The notes beneath the pieces are model-generated. The model did not search any database. It was not told the DNA's origin and saw only the letters and a program-made list of their open reading frames with translations. From positions 1-57,120 of the forward strand of contig JAEEML010000037.1 in assembly GCA_016283195.1 (NCBI GenBank): a stretch of DNA of 57,120 nucleotides, given 5' to 3'. Origin of the DNA: Deltaproteobacteria bacterium. Lineage in GTDB: Bacteria > JAEEML01. Below are positions 16,024-28,100 of the stretch, one piece after another. Numbering within the stretch: the first letter of the stretch is position 1; the number at the start of each line of letters is the position of its first letter. The position numbers were made by a program, and so were the translations under genes.

Positions 16024-19000
16024 TTACTTCTGCTCTTTTTGTTTGGGTAAATTCACCAGCAGAGCGTCTTCTCCCCGCTTGGCTACTTTTATCAGCGCTT
16101 CGCGGTAAGCCGGATAATCTTCGGGCGAAATTTGCGGCAAAAGGCGCTTATAAGCACTATTAATTTTTACTTCGCGCCCGCTTGCCAGGCTTTGCCGTTC
16201 GGTTAAAAGCATACCGGCTATTTCCTCTTTAAAATCAGGTGGTAAGAAGGTCACTTTGGCTTTTTCCGGCAAGCGCACTGTGAGCTCGCTTTCATAGCCT
16301 TCGAGCCCCAAATACCAGAGCGGATAAAGGCGCGTTTCCAGTTTTACTTCGGCATTTTTAGGCAGCATATAAGGCAGCGGCAAGCGGATATCCGCCCCCT
16401 GGAGACTTATGCTCTGGCTGATATCCAGTTGCATAATAAGCTCCAGTGGCTTTTCTATCTCCTTGGCATTATTGGCTTTTACCGACATCAGGCTGGAGCC
16501 GGTAAAAAAGCTGTCGGAAAGGCGCATAAAGAATAATCTGGCCATTTCATCATTGCGCAAAACCTGGCGCACTGTAGAACCAAGCTGCCCGCGCATAATG
16601 AATTTAACCTGTGCATAAGCGCGGGTTTCGTCTTCCAAATCCACTTCCACAAAGAGGCTTTTTTTCTCCTTTTCCGGAGGGGCAAAAGGAATGCGCTCAA
16701 AGCGGTAAGCCCCGCTTTTTACATCCATTATCAGGGTGAGCGCTCCTTGATCGTCGAGGCGCAAATTGCCCAAATCGAGAGCATCGACCGTGGGATCCAT
16801 AAAAAAGCCCTCTTCAATACCATCCTGCTTGGGTACATAGGTTATGGCATGATTAAATTGCTGAATAGGCAGATCTTTTTGCACTTCGCCGTATGGCCGC
16901 GTCAAAACAGATACATAATCCACTTTGAGGCCGATAGCTTCGCTCATGGCAATAAGCAGGAGGGCTTTATCCTTGCAATCGCCGTAACCCCGTTCCAAAA
17001 CCAGCCCCGGGGCATGCGGGCGCACGCCGGCAATGGTGTTTTCATAATCATTCTGATAGCGAATTTCGCTGCTGACATAAGTATATAACTTCCAGAATTT
17101 ATTTAGTTTTCCCTCTGTGTCTTTGGTTAGCTCCAGGCTGAGATCCGTTATCTTTTGCTCTTTTTGTAAAGCCGCTGTAATAAGGCTTTTATCCCAGGCA
17201 ACATACTCATCCCAAGTGGGCACGGTGGTTACTACAACTTTGGCTAAATAATCTCTGAGCGGCGGCATACTGGCTTCGCGCACCATTGGTTTTACATGTT
17301 TAGCGCTAAATTCATAAAGAGTATAATCGCCGGCATCGTGAGTCTTAAGCTCCACTATATCCGGTTTGTTATAGAGCAGGGGCTTATCCTTGGGCACAGC
17401 TAAGAGCCAAATTGAGCTCTCATGCTGATTTTCCACTCCCTGGAAAAACCAGGCCGAAGAGTAGTGCTGGGGCAAAAAGGCCTCTTGCGGCGCATAGTGT
17501 ACATATTGCACCACGGTGCTGGAACCCACTTCTACTCCCCGGAAACGAATAACGTTATTTCTGATTGAGGCGGCTTCCTGGCGGCTGCCGTCGGGCTGAC
17601 GGGCATAGGCTTCCAGGATTTTTATGCTGCCGCTGGTGGGCAGGTTTTCGGCGATGATGGCATCGCGTCCTTCGGTGTTTAAGGCCCGCGTAATCTGAGT
17701 TACCACCCGCTTATAACTGCCATCGCGGTTAACTATGGTAATTTCATGGTCCAGGAGAAAGGCTTTGCTGGCTCCGGGGTAATATTCCAACTCATTACTT
17801 TTGTTGATTATTTCTTCAATATCGCTATCTTTGGGCAGATATTTGGCCACTAAATCGGTGTTGTTGTTTTGTAAATAATCAATAAGTTCTGCCAGGTTAT
17901 GATTTTGCGGATCGCGCGTTAAAGCCTCCTTGTAATAAGCCAGGGCCGCTTCTTTTTGCCCCTCTTCGCGCGCTATATTTCCCAGCATTTGGTGGGGTTT
18001 AGCCCAATCGGGATCCTGCTCGCCAAGTACCTTTAAGAGCTCGGCTGCCGCTTGATATTTTTTTTGCCGTGAGCGGATAGCGGCTACTTTGGTGGCGACA
18101 TTTTTACTTATCGGCTCCTTCCCAGGCTCGCCGCCCAAAAGTTTAAGGCCGTATTCTTCAGCCTCTTTATAGGCTTTATCTCTGGAATAATAGTTAAATA
18201 ATTTATCAAGTGCCCATGGGGAAGCCGGCTCTTTTTTCAGCCAGTTTTTTAAAAGTGTCAGCGCTTCGTTTTTATAGCCCATATCTTCGGCCAGGGTGAT
18301 GCGCTTTTGGGCCAGCCAGATGAGATCGGGAATGTTTTTATCGGCCTCAAGAAGCGCTGCTTTGGCCTCATTATTCCACCCGCGGCGTTCAAGAAATTCT
18401 ACTTCGCTGATCTGGGCCAGGCGGTTAGCGGGAGCTTTTTGCTTAACAAGGGCCAAATCGCCCAAAGCTCTGTCCCAAATTTCTTTGTCGGCGTAGTAAT
18501 TGGCTCTCATGGTTAAAAGCGCCGGGAGGGCTTCATCATCGCTACTTAAACTCTTTTGCAAAACATCGAGCGCTTTGCCGGCATAACTGTTTTTTAAATA
18601 GGTATTGGCGGCGAAATAAGTATAAAGCGGATTGGAGAGAGACTCATTATTTTGCAATAATTCCTGAGCATGGCGCAGCCTTGCCTGCATGTGGGCCGTT
18701 TCTATTTGTCTTAAAAGCGGCGCTTTACTTAGGGGCTTTTCGGTGCCCTCTATTTTCGGCGGTAAAACATTTAAAGTGGCTGTTTTTTGCGCCGCCGGCG
18801 CAGGAAATTCTTGGTCTATGGCGGAGGTTGGCAGATAAACCGGCTTATTTTGGGCGTCCAGGAAGTAAGCTCTAAGTGACCACTCTTGTGATAAAATAGC
18901 GGTTTTTATAAGTATTTTATTCCAGCCGGCTTTAAGCTTAAGAGGCAGAATAATATTATCGAAATTAGTATTGCCCGCCGAAATATATTCATCGCTGAAA

Positions 19001-19821
19001 ATTGGTACACCGTTTAGATAAAGGGTGGTGGAGGCCGTGCTGCGCAACACTATTTTATAGCTGCCCTCCGCCGGAACACTAACATAAACTTTGGCAAAAG
19101 CCACCGCTTGCCTATTGGGGCTTAAATAATTATCGAGTGAGAGCAGGCCGGTTTTATCGCTCTGTACTGTGCGCCAGGAAATCGGCCGCACCATGCCGCT
19201 ATAACTATCCTCTTCGCGTTCTTCATATTCCGGTTCATAAACGGTATTAAAGCCCTTGCCGTGATCGTTATCGAGAGAGCCTAAAAGTCGCCATTCCTTA
19301 ATGTACGGCACCATAGCCAAAATTGCCGCCGCCTCTTTATTGCGCCCGCGCGAGGCATAAAAGCTTTGCAAATAGCGAGCGGCTGTTATTTTGCGCTTTA
19401 TGTCGGTAGTATGGGCCAAAATATGTTCTAAGAGAGCGGCGAAGAGCTCTTGCTCGGCAAAAGTCGGCACAGCACTGCTACTTGCCATATAGATATTTAA
19501 ATCGCCATCGCTGCAACTGTCATCGACGGCGGCTTGCATAAAGTGTCTTAGGGCTTTATTGGAATCGCCGTTTAAAATTGCCAGGTGCCCGGCCATTTCA
19601 TGCAGAAGGCAATCGCCGCCCTGTTCTTTTAGAACCTGAGTTACTTCTCTATGCATTGCGTCATATTTCCACTCGCCGTTATAAAAGCGTTCGGCCAGTT
19701 CCTCGCTGGCAGAACTTATAGGGCGCTGCATCAGGCTAAAGCCGGAAAGAATGGTTGAATGAGAGGCGCAAGCAGCAAAAGTCAAAGAAATTAAAAGAAA
19801 ATATTTGTAATTATTATTCAT
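16024..19821 (-). CDS. Large lipoprotein with TPRs, DUF3857 and transglutaminase-like domain
   Basis: 1265 aa. Signal with lipobox FAAC (Cys18); mature protein outside the inner membrane. The first ~330 residues contain helical repeats and a beta-rich segment (VYVSVPAEGSYKIVLR, ligand-binding-like); ~370-650 are TPRs; ~680-870 match DUF3857; then a transglutaminase-like domain with GYGDCKDKA (Cys949), NHAITYV (His ~983) and FFMDPT (Asp ~1000), the usual Cys-His-Asp order. The C-terminal ~200 residues are beta-rich (DUF2569/3858-like). Such proteins are common in Bacteroidota and Myxococcota, but their substrates are unknown. AGGAG six bases before the ATG supports the start. It lies 4 nt upstream of mnmE. 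Confidence 0.88.
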   Translation of the reverse strand: MNNNYKYFLLISLTFAACASHSTILSGFSLMQRPISSASEELAERFYNGEWKYDAMHREVTQVLKEQGGDCLLHEMAGHLAILNGDSNKALRHFMQAAVDDSCSDGDLNIYMASSSAVPTFAEQELFAALLEHILAHTTDIKRKITAARYLQSFYASRGRNKEAAAILAMVPYIKEWRLLGSLDNDHGKGFNTVYEPEYEEREEDSYSGMVRPISWRTVQSDKTGLLSLDNYLSPNRQAVAFAKVYVSVPAEGSYKIVLRSTASTTLYLNGVPIFSDEYISAGNTNFDNIILPLKLKAGWNKILIKTAILSQEWSLRAYFLDAQNKPVYLPTSAIDQEFPAPAAQKTATLNVLPPKIEGTEKPLSKAPLLRQIETAHMQARLRHAQELLQNNESLSNPLYTYFAANTYLKNSYAGKALDVLQKSLSSDDEALPALLTMRANYYADKEIWDRALGDLALVKQKAPANRLAQISEVEFLERRGWNNEAKAALLEADKNIPDLIWLAQKRITLAEDMGYKNEALTLLKNWLKKEPASPWALDKLFNYYSRDKAYKEAEEYGLKLLGGEPGKEPISKNVATKVAAIRSRQKKYQAAAELLKVLGEQDPDWAKPHQMLGNIAREEGQKEAALAYYKEALTRDPQNHNLAELIDYLQNNNTDLVAKYLPKDSDIEEIINKSNELEYYPGASKAFLLDHEITIVNRDGSYKRVVTQITRALNTEGRDAIIAENLPTSGSIKILEAYARQPDGSRQEAASIRNNVIRFRGVEVGSSTVVQYVHYAPQEAFLPQHYSSAWFFQGVENQHESSIWLLAVPKDKPLLYNKPDIVELKTHDAGDYTLYEFSAKHVKPMVREASMPPLRDYLAKVVVTTVPTWDEYVAWDKSLITAALQKEQKITDLSLELTKDTEGKLNKFWKLYTYVSSEIRYQNDYENTIAGVRPHAPGLVLERGYGDCKDKALLLIAMSEAIGLKVDYVSVLTRPYGEVQKDLPIQQFNHAITYVPKQDGIEEGFFMDPTVDALDLGNLRLDDQGALTLIMDVKSGAYRFERIPFAPPEKEKKSLFVEVDLEDETRAYAQVKFIMRGQLGSTVRQVLRNDEMARLFFMRLSDSFFTGSSLMSVKANNAKEIEKPLELIMQLDISQSISLQGADIRLPLPYMLPKNAEVKLETRLYPLWYLGLEGYESELTVRLPEKAKVTFLPPDFKEEIAGMLLTERQSLASGREVKINSAYKRLLPQISPEDYPAYREALIKVAKRGEDALLVNLPKQKEQK

Positions 19822-19916
19822 GTGAACTCCTGCCCGGAAGTGACAGGGGAAGAAAATTCAGCAGGGTTTTTAACAAAATCAGTAGCCGTTTTTTAGATGG
19901 TAGCAAGCGGTTATTA

Positions 19917-21440
19917 TCAGCCGGCAAACATGGAGACTACATCACTCGATTGCGGCTCTTTAAAGTAAGAAACCAAGCGGCCTTTGCCGCCTAGTTCCTG
20001 GGCCAATTGCTCAAGTTCCCCGGCCTCGCGAGCGGCAATTAAAACCTCGATCGCCGCTTTTTGATCATCAACACTGTTTTTGCCGTCATTTAAGAGCAAT
20101 TTGGCCAGTTCGCACTTGGTTTCAAAAGAGGCTTTGCTCATGTATATAGCGGCATCATTTTCATGTTCCATGATGGCGGCTCTAATGCTCTCTCTGGCAT
20201 TGTGTTTCTCGCCGGGGGCAGTGAGAAAATCAGTCAGTTTGAGCAGCAAGGTGGAGCTCAAATTGGTGAGAGTGGTTAAAACCCAGCCGATGGCTTTGGA
20301 AACATTGCCGAAGAATCTGGCCAAATGACCGCCAACGCGGCTGAGCCAGTTGCCTTCCAGCATTTTGGTGCCGATTTCGATGAGCTTGTCGCCGCCCTCT
20401 TGCATGTTTTTGCCGATGAGGTTGCCGACTATATAGTTGGCTCCGCCGACAACTGTATTGATAACCGAGCCGGTAATTTGCCCGAGCCCCGCGCCGATAG
20501 CGCCGGTTTTCATGGCGTTTACACCGGCGGCCATGCCGTTGACACCGCCCAAAACGGCATTGACATTGGCTTGGCCAAGGTTATTCATAAAGTTGGGAGC
20601 TTCCAGCTCTTTGCCATCTTTGGAATCGGTGACAATCATGGTGCGTTCGCTGACAGGGAGAGCCAGCAAAACATCTTCGATAGAGCCGACGGAATTTCTC
20701 GCGGCTTTGACATTGGACCACTGGCGCATAAAATCATCGGCGTCTATGGCTTCAAAAGCGTTACTGCCGCCCCAGGGATTGCTGATGTGCACTTTGCTGA
20801 TTTTGCCGCTTTCATCGCGGTCAACACCGATGACGTTTACATAGTGCACGCCGGCTGTCGGGCTATAGGGGGATTCATAATCAAGCAGTACGGTTACATT
20901 ATGGCCGGAGCGTAACTGGCGGGCCACATCTTCCAGGTCGCATTTGCTGTATTGCTCGGCTTGCATACCGACAGCTTTGGCATATTTAACTATATCGCCG
21001 GGAGAAGTGGGGGTACCGGCACCGATATTCCAGGGGCGAATAGCTTTATCTACAAAGTGAAAATCGGTTTCGCCTTGAACCGGAATACCTTTGCCGCCCA
21101 AAATCATGGCCAGGCTGGTGGTACCGCAGGAATTATAAGCACCCTGGCGGGCCGGGATAACATTCTCTTTGTAATTGGCCATAGCGGCCGCTTCCTGTTC
21201 GCGCCAAAGATTGAGCTCGGCAGAGCTGTTAGCGCCTTTGGAGCTTTTGGCAAACGGCGAAAGAACCGGTGAACCGTTTGCAGAGCCGGCCGCATCGGTT
21301 ACCATATAATCATCGGCACTGTTTAAAGTAGTGCTTGCCGGCGCCGGTGCTTCTTTGGCTACAGGCTGTGAAACGCCGAAGGTATTGGTGTTATTGATAA
21401 GATTCCATGAATTGTTACCGTATCCAGAAATTGCGCTCAT
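19917..21440 (-). CDS. C39-like cysteine peptidase without signal peptide
   Basis: 507 aa. Residues 1-85 are Ser/Asn/Ala-rich and disordered, with no Sec signal. Residues ~95-260 form a papain-like C39_2 domain with Cys105 in NSCGTTS, His199 in GVHYVNVIG and Asn221 in ISNPWGG, a complete triad. Residues ~285-400 are Gly-rich and hydrophobic (NVNAVLGGVNGMAAGVN, then VIGWVLTTL-type helices) and could insert in a membrane. The last 90 residues are a charged helical domain ending DVVSMFAG. A protease head with amphipathic helices and a polar leader resembles effectors secreted by non-Sec routes, by inference only. AAGGGGG precedes the ATG, and two ACTCATA direct repeats lie in the leader. Confidence 0.8.
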   Translation of the reverse strand: MSAISGYGNNSWNLINNTNTFGVSQPVAKEAPAPASTTLNSADDYMVTDAAGSANGSPVLSPFAKSSKGANSSAELNLWREQEAAAMANYKENVIPARQGAYNSCGTTSLAMILGGKGIPVQGETDFHFVDKAIRPWNIGAGTPTSPGDIVKYAKAVGMQAEQYSKCDLEDVARQLRSGHNVTVLLDYESPYSPTAGVHYVNVIGVDRDESGKISKVHISNPWGGSNAFEAIDADDFMRQWSNVKAARNSVGSIEDVLLALPVSERTMIVTDSKDGKELEAPNFMNNLGQANVNAVLGGVNGMAAGVNAMKTGAIGAGLGQITGSVINTVVGGANYIVGNLIGKNMQEGGDKLIEIGTKMLEGNWLSRVGGHLARFFGNVSKAIGWVLTTLTNLSSTLLLKLTDFLTAPGEKHNARESIRAAIMEHENDAAIYMSKASFETKCELAKLLLNDGKNSVDDQKAAIEVLIAAREAGELEQLAQELGGKGRLVSYFKEPQSSDVVSMFAG

Positions 21441-21520
21441 AAAATACCCCCTTTATGAGTTACAAGGCGCTATGAGTATCGGGCAAATTTTTAAAATGTT
21501 GCGTCTTTATTTTAACATTC

Positions 21521-21973
21521 CTACTTATCGGTTAATTTTAAGCTTTTAACTATTTCCGTCAGCACCTGCCAGCCCTCATCAATACCGGGTTCGGTGGTGG
21601 TAAGAGTGGCGGTCATTAAAGCATCGCCGATAAAAAAGACATATATAAGTTGTTCCAGCTGAAAATAAGAGACAAAGGAGAAGTGGGCTTTGGCACACTT
21701 ATAGCTGCCCACCTGACATTCCTGGCAAAAATCCAGTTTAAAATTCTCCAGTTGCGGGCGAATTTGGTTGATTTTGTTCTGCAAATACGGCACCGGCGCC
21801 GGCGCTTTGCCCACCACATCGCGATTTATAGTGATGCTTAAAGGATAGCCTTTGGCCCCGGGCAGGGGACGGCCGTTTTTATCGAGAGGCACCGGTCGTT
21901 CCAAAGAAACTGTGGTACTGTCATTAAAACCTTCCGGCATTTCAATATCGATGGTGGCATGAGTTACGCGCAT
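21521..21973 (-). CDS. DcrB/DUF1795-like protein
   Basis: 150 aa from ATG at 21973, chosen because GAGGAG stands seven bases upstream; a longer frame to 22012 lacks a ribosome site. The pattern fits the DcrB/DUF1795 fold: an opening strand of the type IDIEMPEGF, an NRDVV segment, a helix (YLQNKINQIRPQL), later a strand HFSFVSYFQ with Q-rich follow-up and a final helix (ILTEIVKSL-like). Members are often encoded near secretion systems, especially type VI, but their biochemical role is unclear. No signal peptide. It is divergent from the giant TPR gene, with a ~196-bp shared promoter region. Confidence 0.65.
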   Translation of the reverse strand: MRVTHATIDIEMPEGFNDSTTVSLERPVPLDKNGRPLPGAKGYPLSITINRDVVGKAPAPVPYLQNKINQIRPQLENFKLDFCQECQVGSYKCAKAHFSFVSYFQLEQLIYVFFIGDALMTATLTTTEPGIDEGWQVLTEIVKSLKLTDK

Positions 21974-22169
21974 ATAAATCTCCTCGGCTCTTTTGATAAA
22001 ACCGTAAAGCACCTTCTTTGTTGTTACTTCAGAAGAGCGCCTTTGACAAGTTCATATTTAGTGCGCAAAAATTTGCAATTTTCCTGTTTCTCAAGGCTAC
22101 CAATTCGCGCATTTTTTCTATATAGTAGCGCCGCTTATTGGGCTATTTCCAGCTGATAAGGGGTAAATA

Positions 22170-25100
22170 ATGGAACAAACATTACAAGAACTGGCTAAAG
22201 AAATTATCGGAAAAACCAATATTCAAGCGGAGTTGGATAATTTTTGCGAGAATTATCTAAATGACGAACGCTATGAAGAGCTGTTACAGAATTTGGAAAC
22301 GCTCGCCACTCTTACCGCCGAAGACGTTGCCGTAACTGCGGCGGTTTTAAATAAAACAGCTGATGTGGCCCTGCTTTTTGACTTGGAGCAAAGAGCCGAA
22401 CATTATTATCGCCGGGTTGTTGCCGCCTCACCGGATAACGTGGAAGCCTTGAGAGGTCTTAGAAAGATTTATCAGGGTTGGGGTGATGTGGGAAGAGCCG
22501 CTCTTCTCTATGAAAAAGAACTCTCTCTGGAACCGGATGAACAAAAGAAACTGGCCGGTTATTTGGAACTTGGTGAAATATACCGCTCGCAGCTTGATGA
22601 ACCGGAGAAGGCCGAGGCAGCCTTTGGTGAAGCTTTAAAAATAGATCCGCAAAATGCTGCTGCTATTTCGGCTTTGGCTGCTGTTTCTGTGGCCGGCGAA
22701 AAGTGGGAACTGGCCGTTACCTATTTGGAAAAAGAGCTTATTGTTTGCGGCGTGAGTGCCGACCTTGAAGGGCGCATTATTAAAACTTTAAACAAATTGG
22801 CCGCGCGGCCGATAACCCACAAACTGGCCGAAAAATTGGCAGAAAGTGCCAAAGAAAACGGCTTGGAAAGTGCTGAAATTTCTGCTATTTCAACAGAACT
22901 TGCCGCCGAAGCGCAGAACTGGGCCGAAAAGACGCAAAAACTGGCCGGCGAAGCCATGGAGACTTTGGAGCAGGATCCGGCCAAAGCAGCCGAAGATTAT
23001 GTGCTTATAGCCGAATATATTATGGTTTACGGCGCCGATGTGGACGCGGCCGAAAAATGGTTGGAATCCAGCCTTTTGATTTGGCCGGCTATGCCCAGAG
23101 CCCTGAGTGTTTTGGAACAAATATGCCTCTCCACCGGCCGCCTCTCCGAGCTGGCACAAAAGCTGGAAGCTATGGCGAGCAGCGCCCCAAGCAGCACGGC
23201 GGCGGCAGCTTTGCTGGCGAGAGCAGCGCAGATTTACAGCGATTCTTTGCAAAATGAGGAAGCAGCGGCCGCTACTTATGCCAAGTTATTGCAATTTGAT
23301 CCCTGTGACCAAAAAGCGGTGACGGCTCTCACCGATTATTACCGCAAAAATCAAAAATGGAATGAATGTCTTACCACTTTGGTCTTTGCCGCAAAACATG
23401 CCGAAAACTCGGCTGATAAAATAAAATATTTTGAAAATATTTGCGAAATTTTGGAAAAAGAGCTCGGTGATAAAGAACGCGCCATTCCTTATTACAAGTA
23501 TATATTGAGCCTTGATCATCACCATGTCGGGGCAGCCAAAGCTTTGGAAGGTGTTTTGCGCGCTGCCGGTGATGCCGCCGGGCTGGCTCTTTGCCTTACT
23601 CCCCTGGCGCAGGCCAGTGAAGGAGCCGAAAGAGCAGCTTATCTGAAAGAGCTTATCGGCCTTTACGAAGGAGCGCTCGCCGACCACACCAAAGCCGTAA
23701 CTATTATGACTATGTTGGTGCGCGAAGAACCGACAGCCGAAAATTTGGATAAATTACTTGGCGATTTGCAAAACGATAAAGAGCTCTCTATTGCCACGAG
23801 AAGCCTGAAAGAGGCTATAAAAGAGACCGCAGATGAGAAAACCAGAATAGCCTTTATGCTGGCTCTCGCTTCCTGTTACGAAAAAGGTGACAGCCCCTGG
23901 GCCGCTGCCGATATTTATGCCGAAGTGCTCTCTATTGATCCGGAAAACAGCGTGGCCAAGGAAAAAGCCGGCAAGAGCGAAACCAATACCGCCGGTATTG
24001 AAGCGGTGACCATGGAGCACATTGCCGCCGCTACCTCTAGTGAAGAAAAAATAAGAGCCCTCATCGCCGGCGCCGAAGAAGCCAAACTTGACCGCCCGGA
24101 AAAGGCTGTGGATTTTCTAAACCAGGCTATTGCTCTCGATAAAAACAACCTGGCCACTATGGATCTTTTAATAGACCTTTTGAGCCGCCTAAAACGCTTG
24201 CCGGCACTGGCCGATATTTTGGAAAAACGCTGTGCCTTAAGCGAAGGGAGCGTGCTGGCCGAAAAACGGCGCGAACTGGCCGAAGTTTTTGAAAAACTGG
24301 ACAACGGCAAAAGGGCGGCGGCCATCTATATGGATATTTTGCAAGATAATCCGGACGATGCCGAAGCTCTGGAAGCTTTGGAAAACCTCCTTAAAAGAGG
24401 TGTGGAGATTCTCTCCATCAGTAAAATGGTGCGCCCCATTTATAAAGCAAAGGGGCGCTATGACGCACTGGCGGAAATAGACGAACTCCTCTATTCCAAA
24501 GTGCGTACCAGCCAGGAAAAAATAGAGCTTTTGCTGGAAATTGCCGATTGTTATGATGCGCATTTAAGCGATGCCGAAAAGGCCCTTAATGCCCTCTTTA
24601 GAGCTTTGCGCCTGGCTCCGGAAAGAAGCGATATTCAGGCCAAAGTGGAAGCTACCAGTGCCGAAGCCGAAGGGCAGGGCGGTTATGAAACTCTCGTGAA
24701 TAATTATGTGGAAATAGCCCGTTCGCTCTCACCCTTAAAAGCGCAGCCCCTGTGGCTCAAAGTGGGAGAAATAGCCTCTCTGCGCATGAAGGATCTTAAC
24801 CTGGCCGCTACAGCTCTGCTTTCGGCCTTTACCAGTACCCCGCGCGATGAAAAAGTAATCAGCGCCATGGGTATTCTCTTTAATGAGGCCGGCAGCCAAA
24901 TTCTTTTGGATAAGACGGCCGAAATGTGGGCCGGTAAAGACAGCAAGTTTACCAAACTTCTTTATAAAAATTTGGCCAAAGCTGCCGAAAACGGCGGCGC
25001 CGGCACCCTAGCTACCGCTCTTTGGAATAAAGTGCGCGAGCTGGATCCCGAAGACAGCGAAGTATTAAAAGCCACCGAGCGCCTGGCCGAAGCCAGCGGC

Positions 25101-28100
25101 GATACGGCAGCTATGGCCGATAATTTGCGCAAAAAACTGGAAAAAGCTACCGGTGCTCATCGGCAAAAACTGGTTTTGCAACTGGCCGATATGTTACTTG
25201 AGGAGGACGATAAAGCCGCCGAAGTTAAAGAACTTTTGGATAACGAAAAAGGCGAAAATCCCTCCAAAGATTTTCTGGCCCGCCTCATTAACGTGAGCCG
25301 CACTCTCGATGATAAAGAGGCTTTAAAAGCTAATTTGTCCGCCCTCATTTCTTTGCAAGGCGCAGGTGCCGAGCGCAATGCCAATATTATCGAACTGGCT
25401 CGTCTGGAAGACGAATGCGGCGATAAAGATGGTGCTCTTCTCCATATCGAGGAGGTGTTACATAGCAAAGATCCGGGAAGCGAGGCTATAACTCTCCTTG
25501 AAGAACTTCTTTTGGATGCCGATGATGAGTTTCATGCCAAAGCCGATAAGCTCCTGGCCGATAGTTATGCCGCCGCCGGTCGCTATGCCGAGGCTATTGC
25601 TCTTTGGGAGAAAATAGCTCTGGCTACAGCCGATACAGCCGCGCAAACGGAGCTCTACCGCCAAATTGCTGCCACGCAGCAAAATAAATTAAATGATAAC
25701 GGCGCCGCTTTTGCCACGCTCATAAAAGTATTTAATGTCAGCCCCAAAGATGCCCAGCTGCGTAAAGAACTGGAAACTTTGGCCGAAGCCTCCGGTAATT
25801 GGGAGGAACTGGTTAAAGCTTACCAGGCCGCGCTGCCGGCTCTTGAAGGTGAAGTAGCCGCTACTGTTATTAACAGACGCATAGCGGAAATTTTGGAGAC
25901 CAAACTTGGTAGAGCGGCCGAAGCCATTGAGTATTATAAAGCTTCCGGCGGCACCGGCGGCGCTCTGCCCGATGATTTGCCGGCTTTGCAATCTATGGAG
26001 CGCCTCTTGCGCTCGCAGGAAAATAGCGTTGATTTGGCGCCGGTCCTAGAGAAAATGGCCTCTCTCCTGCCGGAAAACGACAAAAAACACCGCAAAGAAT
26101 ATTTGGCTGAAAGTGCCAAAATATATGTTGATGTGATGGGTGATTTAAATAGCGGCGCCCGCCTTTATGAGAGCGCTATGGAAATAGACCCGCGCGACAA
26201 AGAGGTTTTGGCAAATTTGGATCAGCTTTATATCCAAATGGCTGATTGGAAAAAGCTGGCGGATTTATTAACAAAACGCATCGAAGCCGCCGGTATATCT
26301 CCCGATGTGGTGGATTTGCACCTAAGACGCGCCAAACTGATGATGGATGAATTCCACGATACACAGGCCGCGCTCAACCATTACAAAACTGTTTTGGTGA
26401 AAAAGCGCAACCACGAAGGGGCAGTTGCCGGCCTGGAAGAGCTCTTGCCGCTAGTGGAAAATAAGGCGGAAATAGCCCAAATTCTGGAGCCTATCTATAC
26501 CAGCGCTCAAAATAATGAAAAACTGGCCTGGATTTTGGAAGTACGCCTGGATTTGGTGGAAGCGCCGCAAAAGAAGAGCCTCCTCCGCCGCATCGGCGAT
26601 ATTTATGAAAATAAACTAGGCAAAAAAGCCGAGGCTATGAGCTATGCCAGAAGAGCTATGCATGCCGATCCCAATGATATGGGTATTCAAATGTGGCTGG
26701 CTAAACTGGCGGCGGAGACGGAAAATTACGATCTTTTGGCTTCCGCCTATGTGGAAGAAGTGGAAAATGTCGATGAAAAGATGGCCCTTAGGTTCCATCG
26801 CAACGCCGCCTCCATTTTCCATGAAAAATTGCAAGATTACCCGGCAGCCATTGAGGAATACCGGGCTATTGTGGCCGCCGATCCCAAAGATGAAAAAGCT
26901 CTCGGCAGCATGGAAGCCATTTTTAGAGAGCAGAATAATTTTGCCGAACTGGCACTCGTTTTGCGTAAGCGCGCCGATATGACCGTGGGCATGGAGCGCC
27001 GTCGCGAAATTTTGAGCGAACTGGGTTCTATTTACGGTGACAAACTTAGCGACGGCGCCAAAGCCATTGCCGTCTTTAAAGAAGTGCTGGCTATTGCTCC
27101 AGATGATCTTTCGGCTTTTGAAAATGCCGAGCGCCTTTTGGCTTCCGGTCAGGAGTGGGATAATCTGGCCAATTTCTATAAAGGCGAAATTGAGCGCCTA
27201 GCCACCAAGCGCGGAGTTGAGCCGCGCACTCGCCGCCTGGAACTCATGTTAAAACGGGCTAAAGTGCTGGATAGCAATTTGGGCGATTTTGATGCCGCTA
27301 CCGCTATTTTGACCGATATCTTCAAAGAAGCGCCGGATAACAGCGCCGCCTGGGAATATGGCGAGGAGCGTATTACTGCCAAGGTGGCAACTGCTGAAAC
27401 TATTGCCCTGCTTGAGGATATTTATCAAAAAGAGAGCGAGTGGGAGAAATACATTGCCATTCTTGAGCGCAAATTGCAGCTCATTGCCAGCCAGGAAGAG
27501 CGGCCGGCTATTTATAAAGAAATAGCTACCACCATTTTGGAAAAACTTGGCCAGAGCGAGCGGGCATATATGGTGCTCTGCCGCGCCTTTGACGAAGACA
27601 GAGCAGCCGAATCTGTCCGCGAAATGCTGGAAGAACTAACCGATAAACTAAATAAATACGAAGATTTGGCTGAGATATACGCCGACAGTCTGGAAACTCT
27701 TCCCGATCAGGATTTGCGCCTCAAAACCATTCTTAAATTGGCGAGTATCTATGACGAAAAGCTGAAAAACAGCGAAAGCGCCATTTCTTGGTACGAAAAA
27801 GCGCTGGAAGCGGTGCCGAATGACGCGGCTATTTTGGCTAACCTGGATCGCCTCTTTACTGCCACCGAAGCCTGGAACAAGTTAATTACCGTTTTGGAAC
27901 AGGAAATAGAGATAAGCTCCGAGTCTAAAGACAAAGTGGCCTTCCTCTTGCGCCTGGCCGAGGTGTGGAACAATCAGCTCTTTGAAGACGAACAGGCTCT
28001 TAATTCCTACAAAAAAGTTTTGGAATTAGACCCGGAAAATATCCCCGCTTTAAAAGCTACCGCCAATATTTACGAAGAGACTGACAGTTACGAAAACCTG

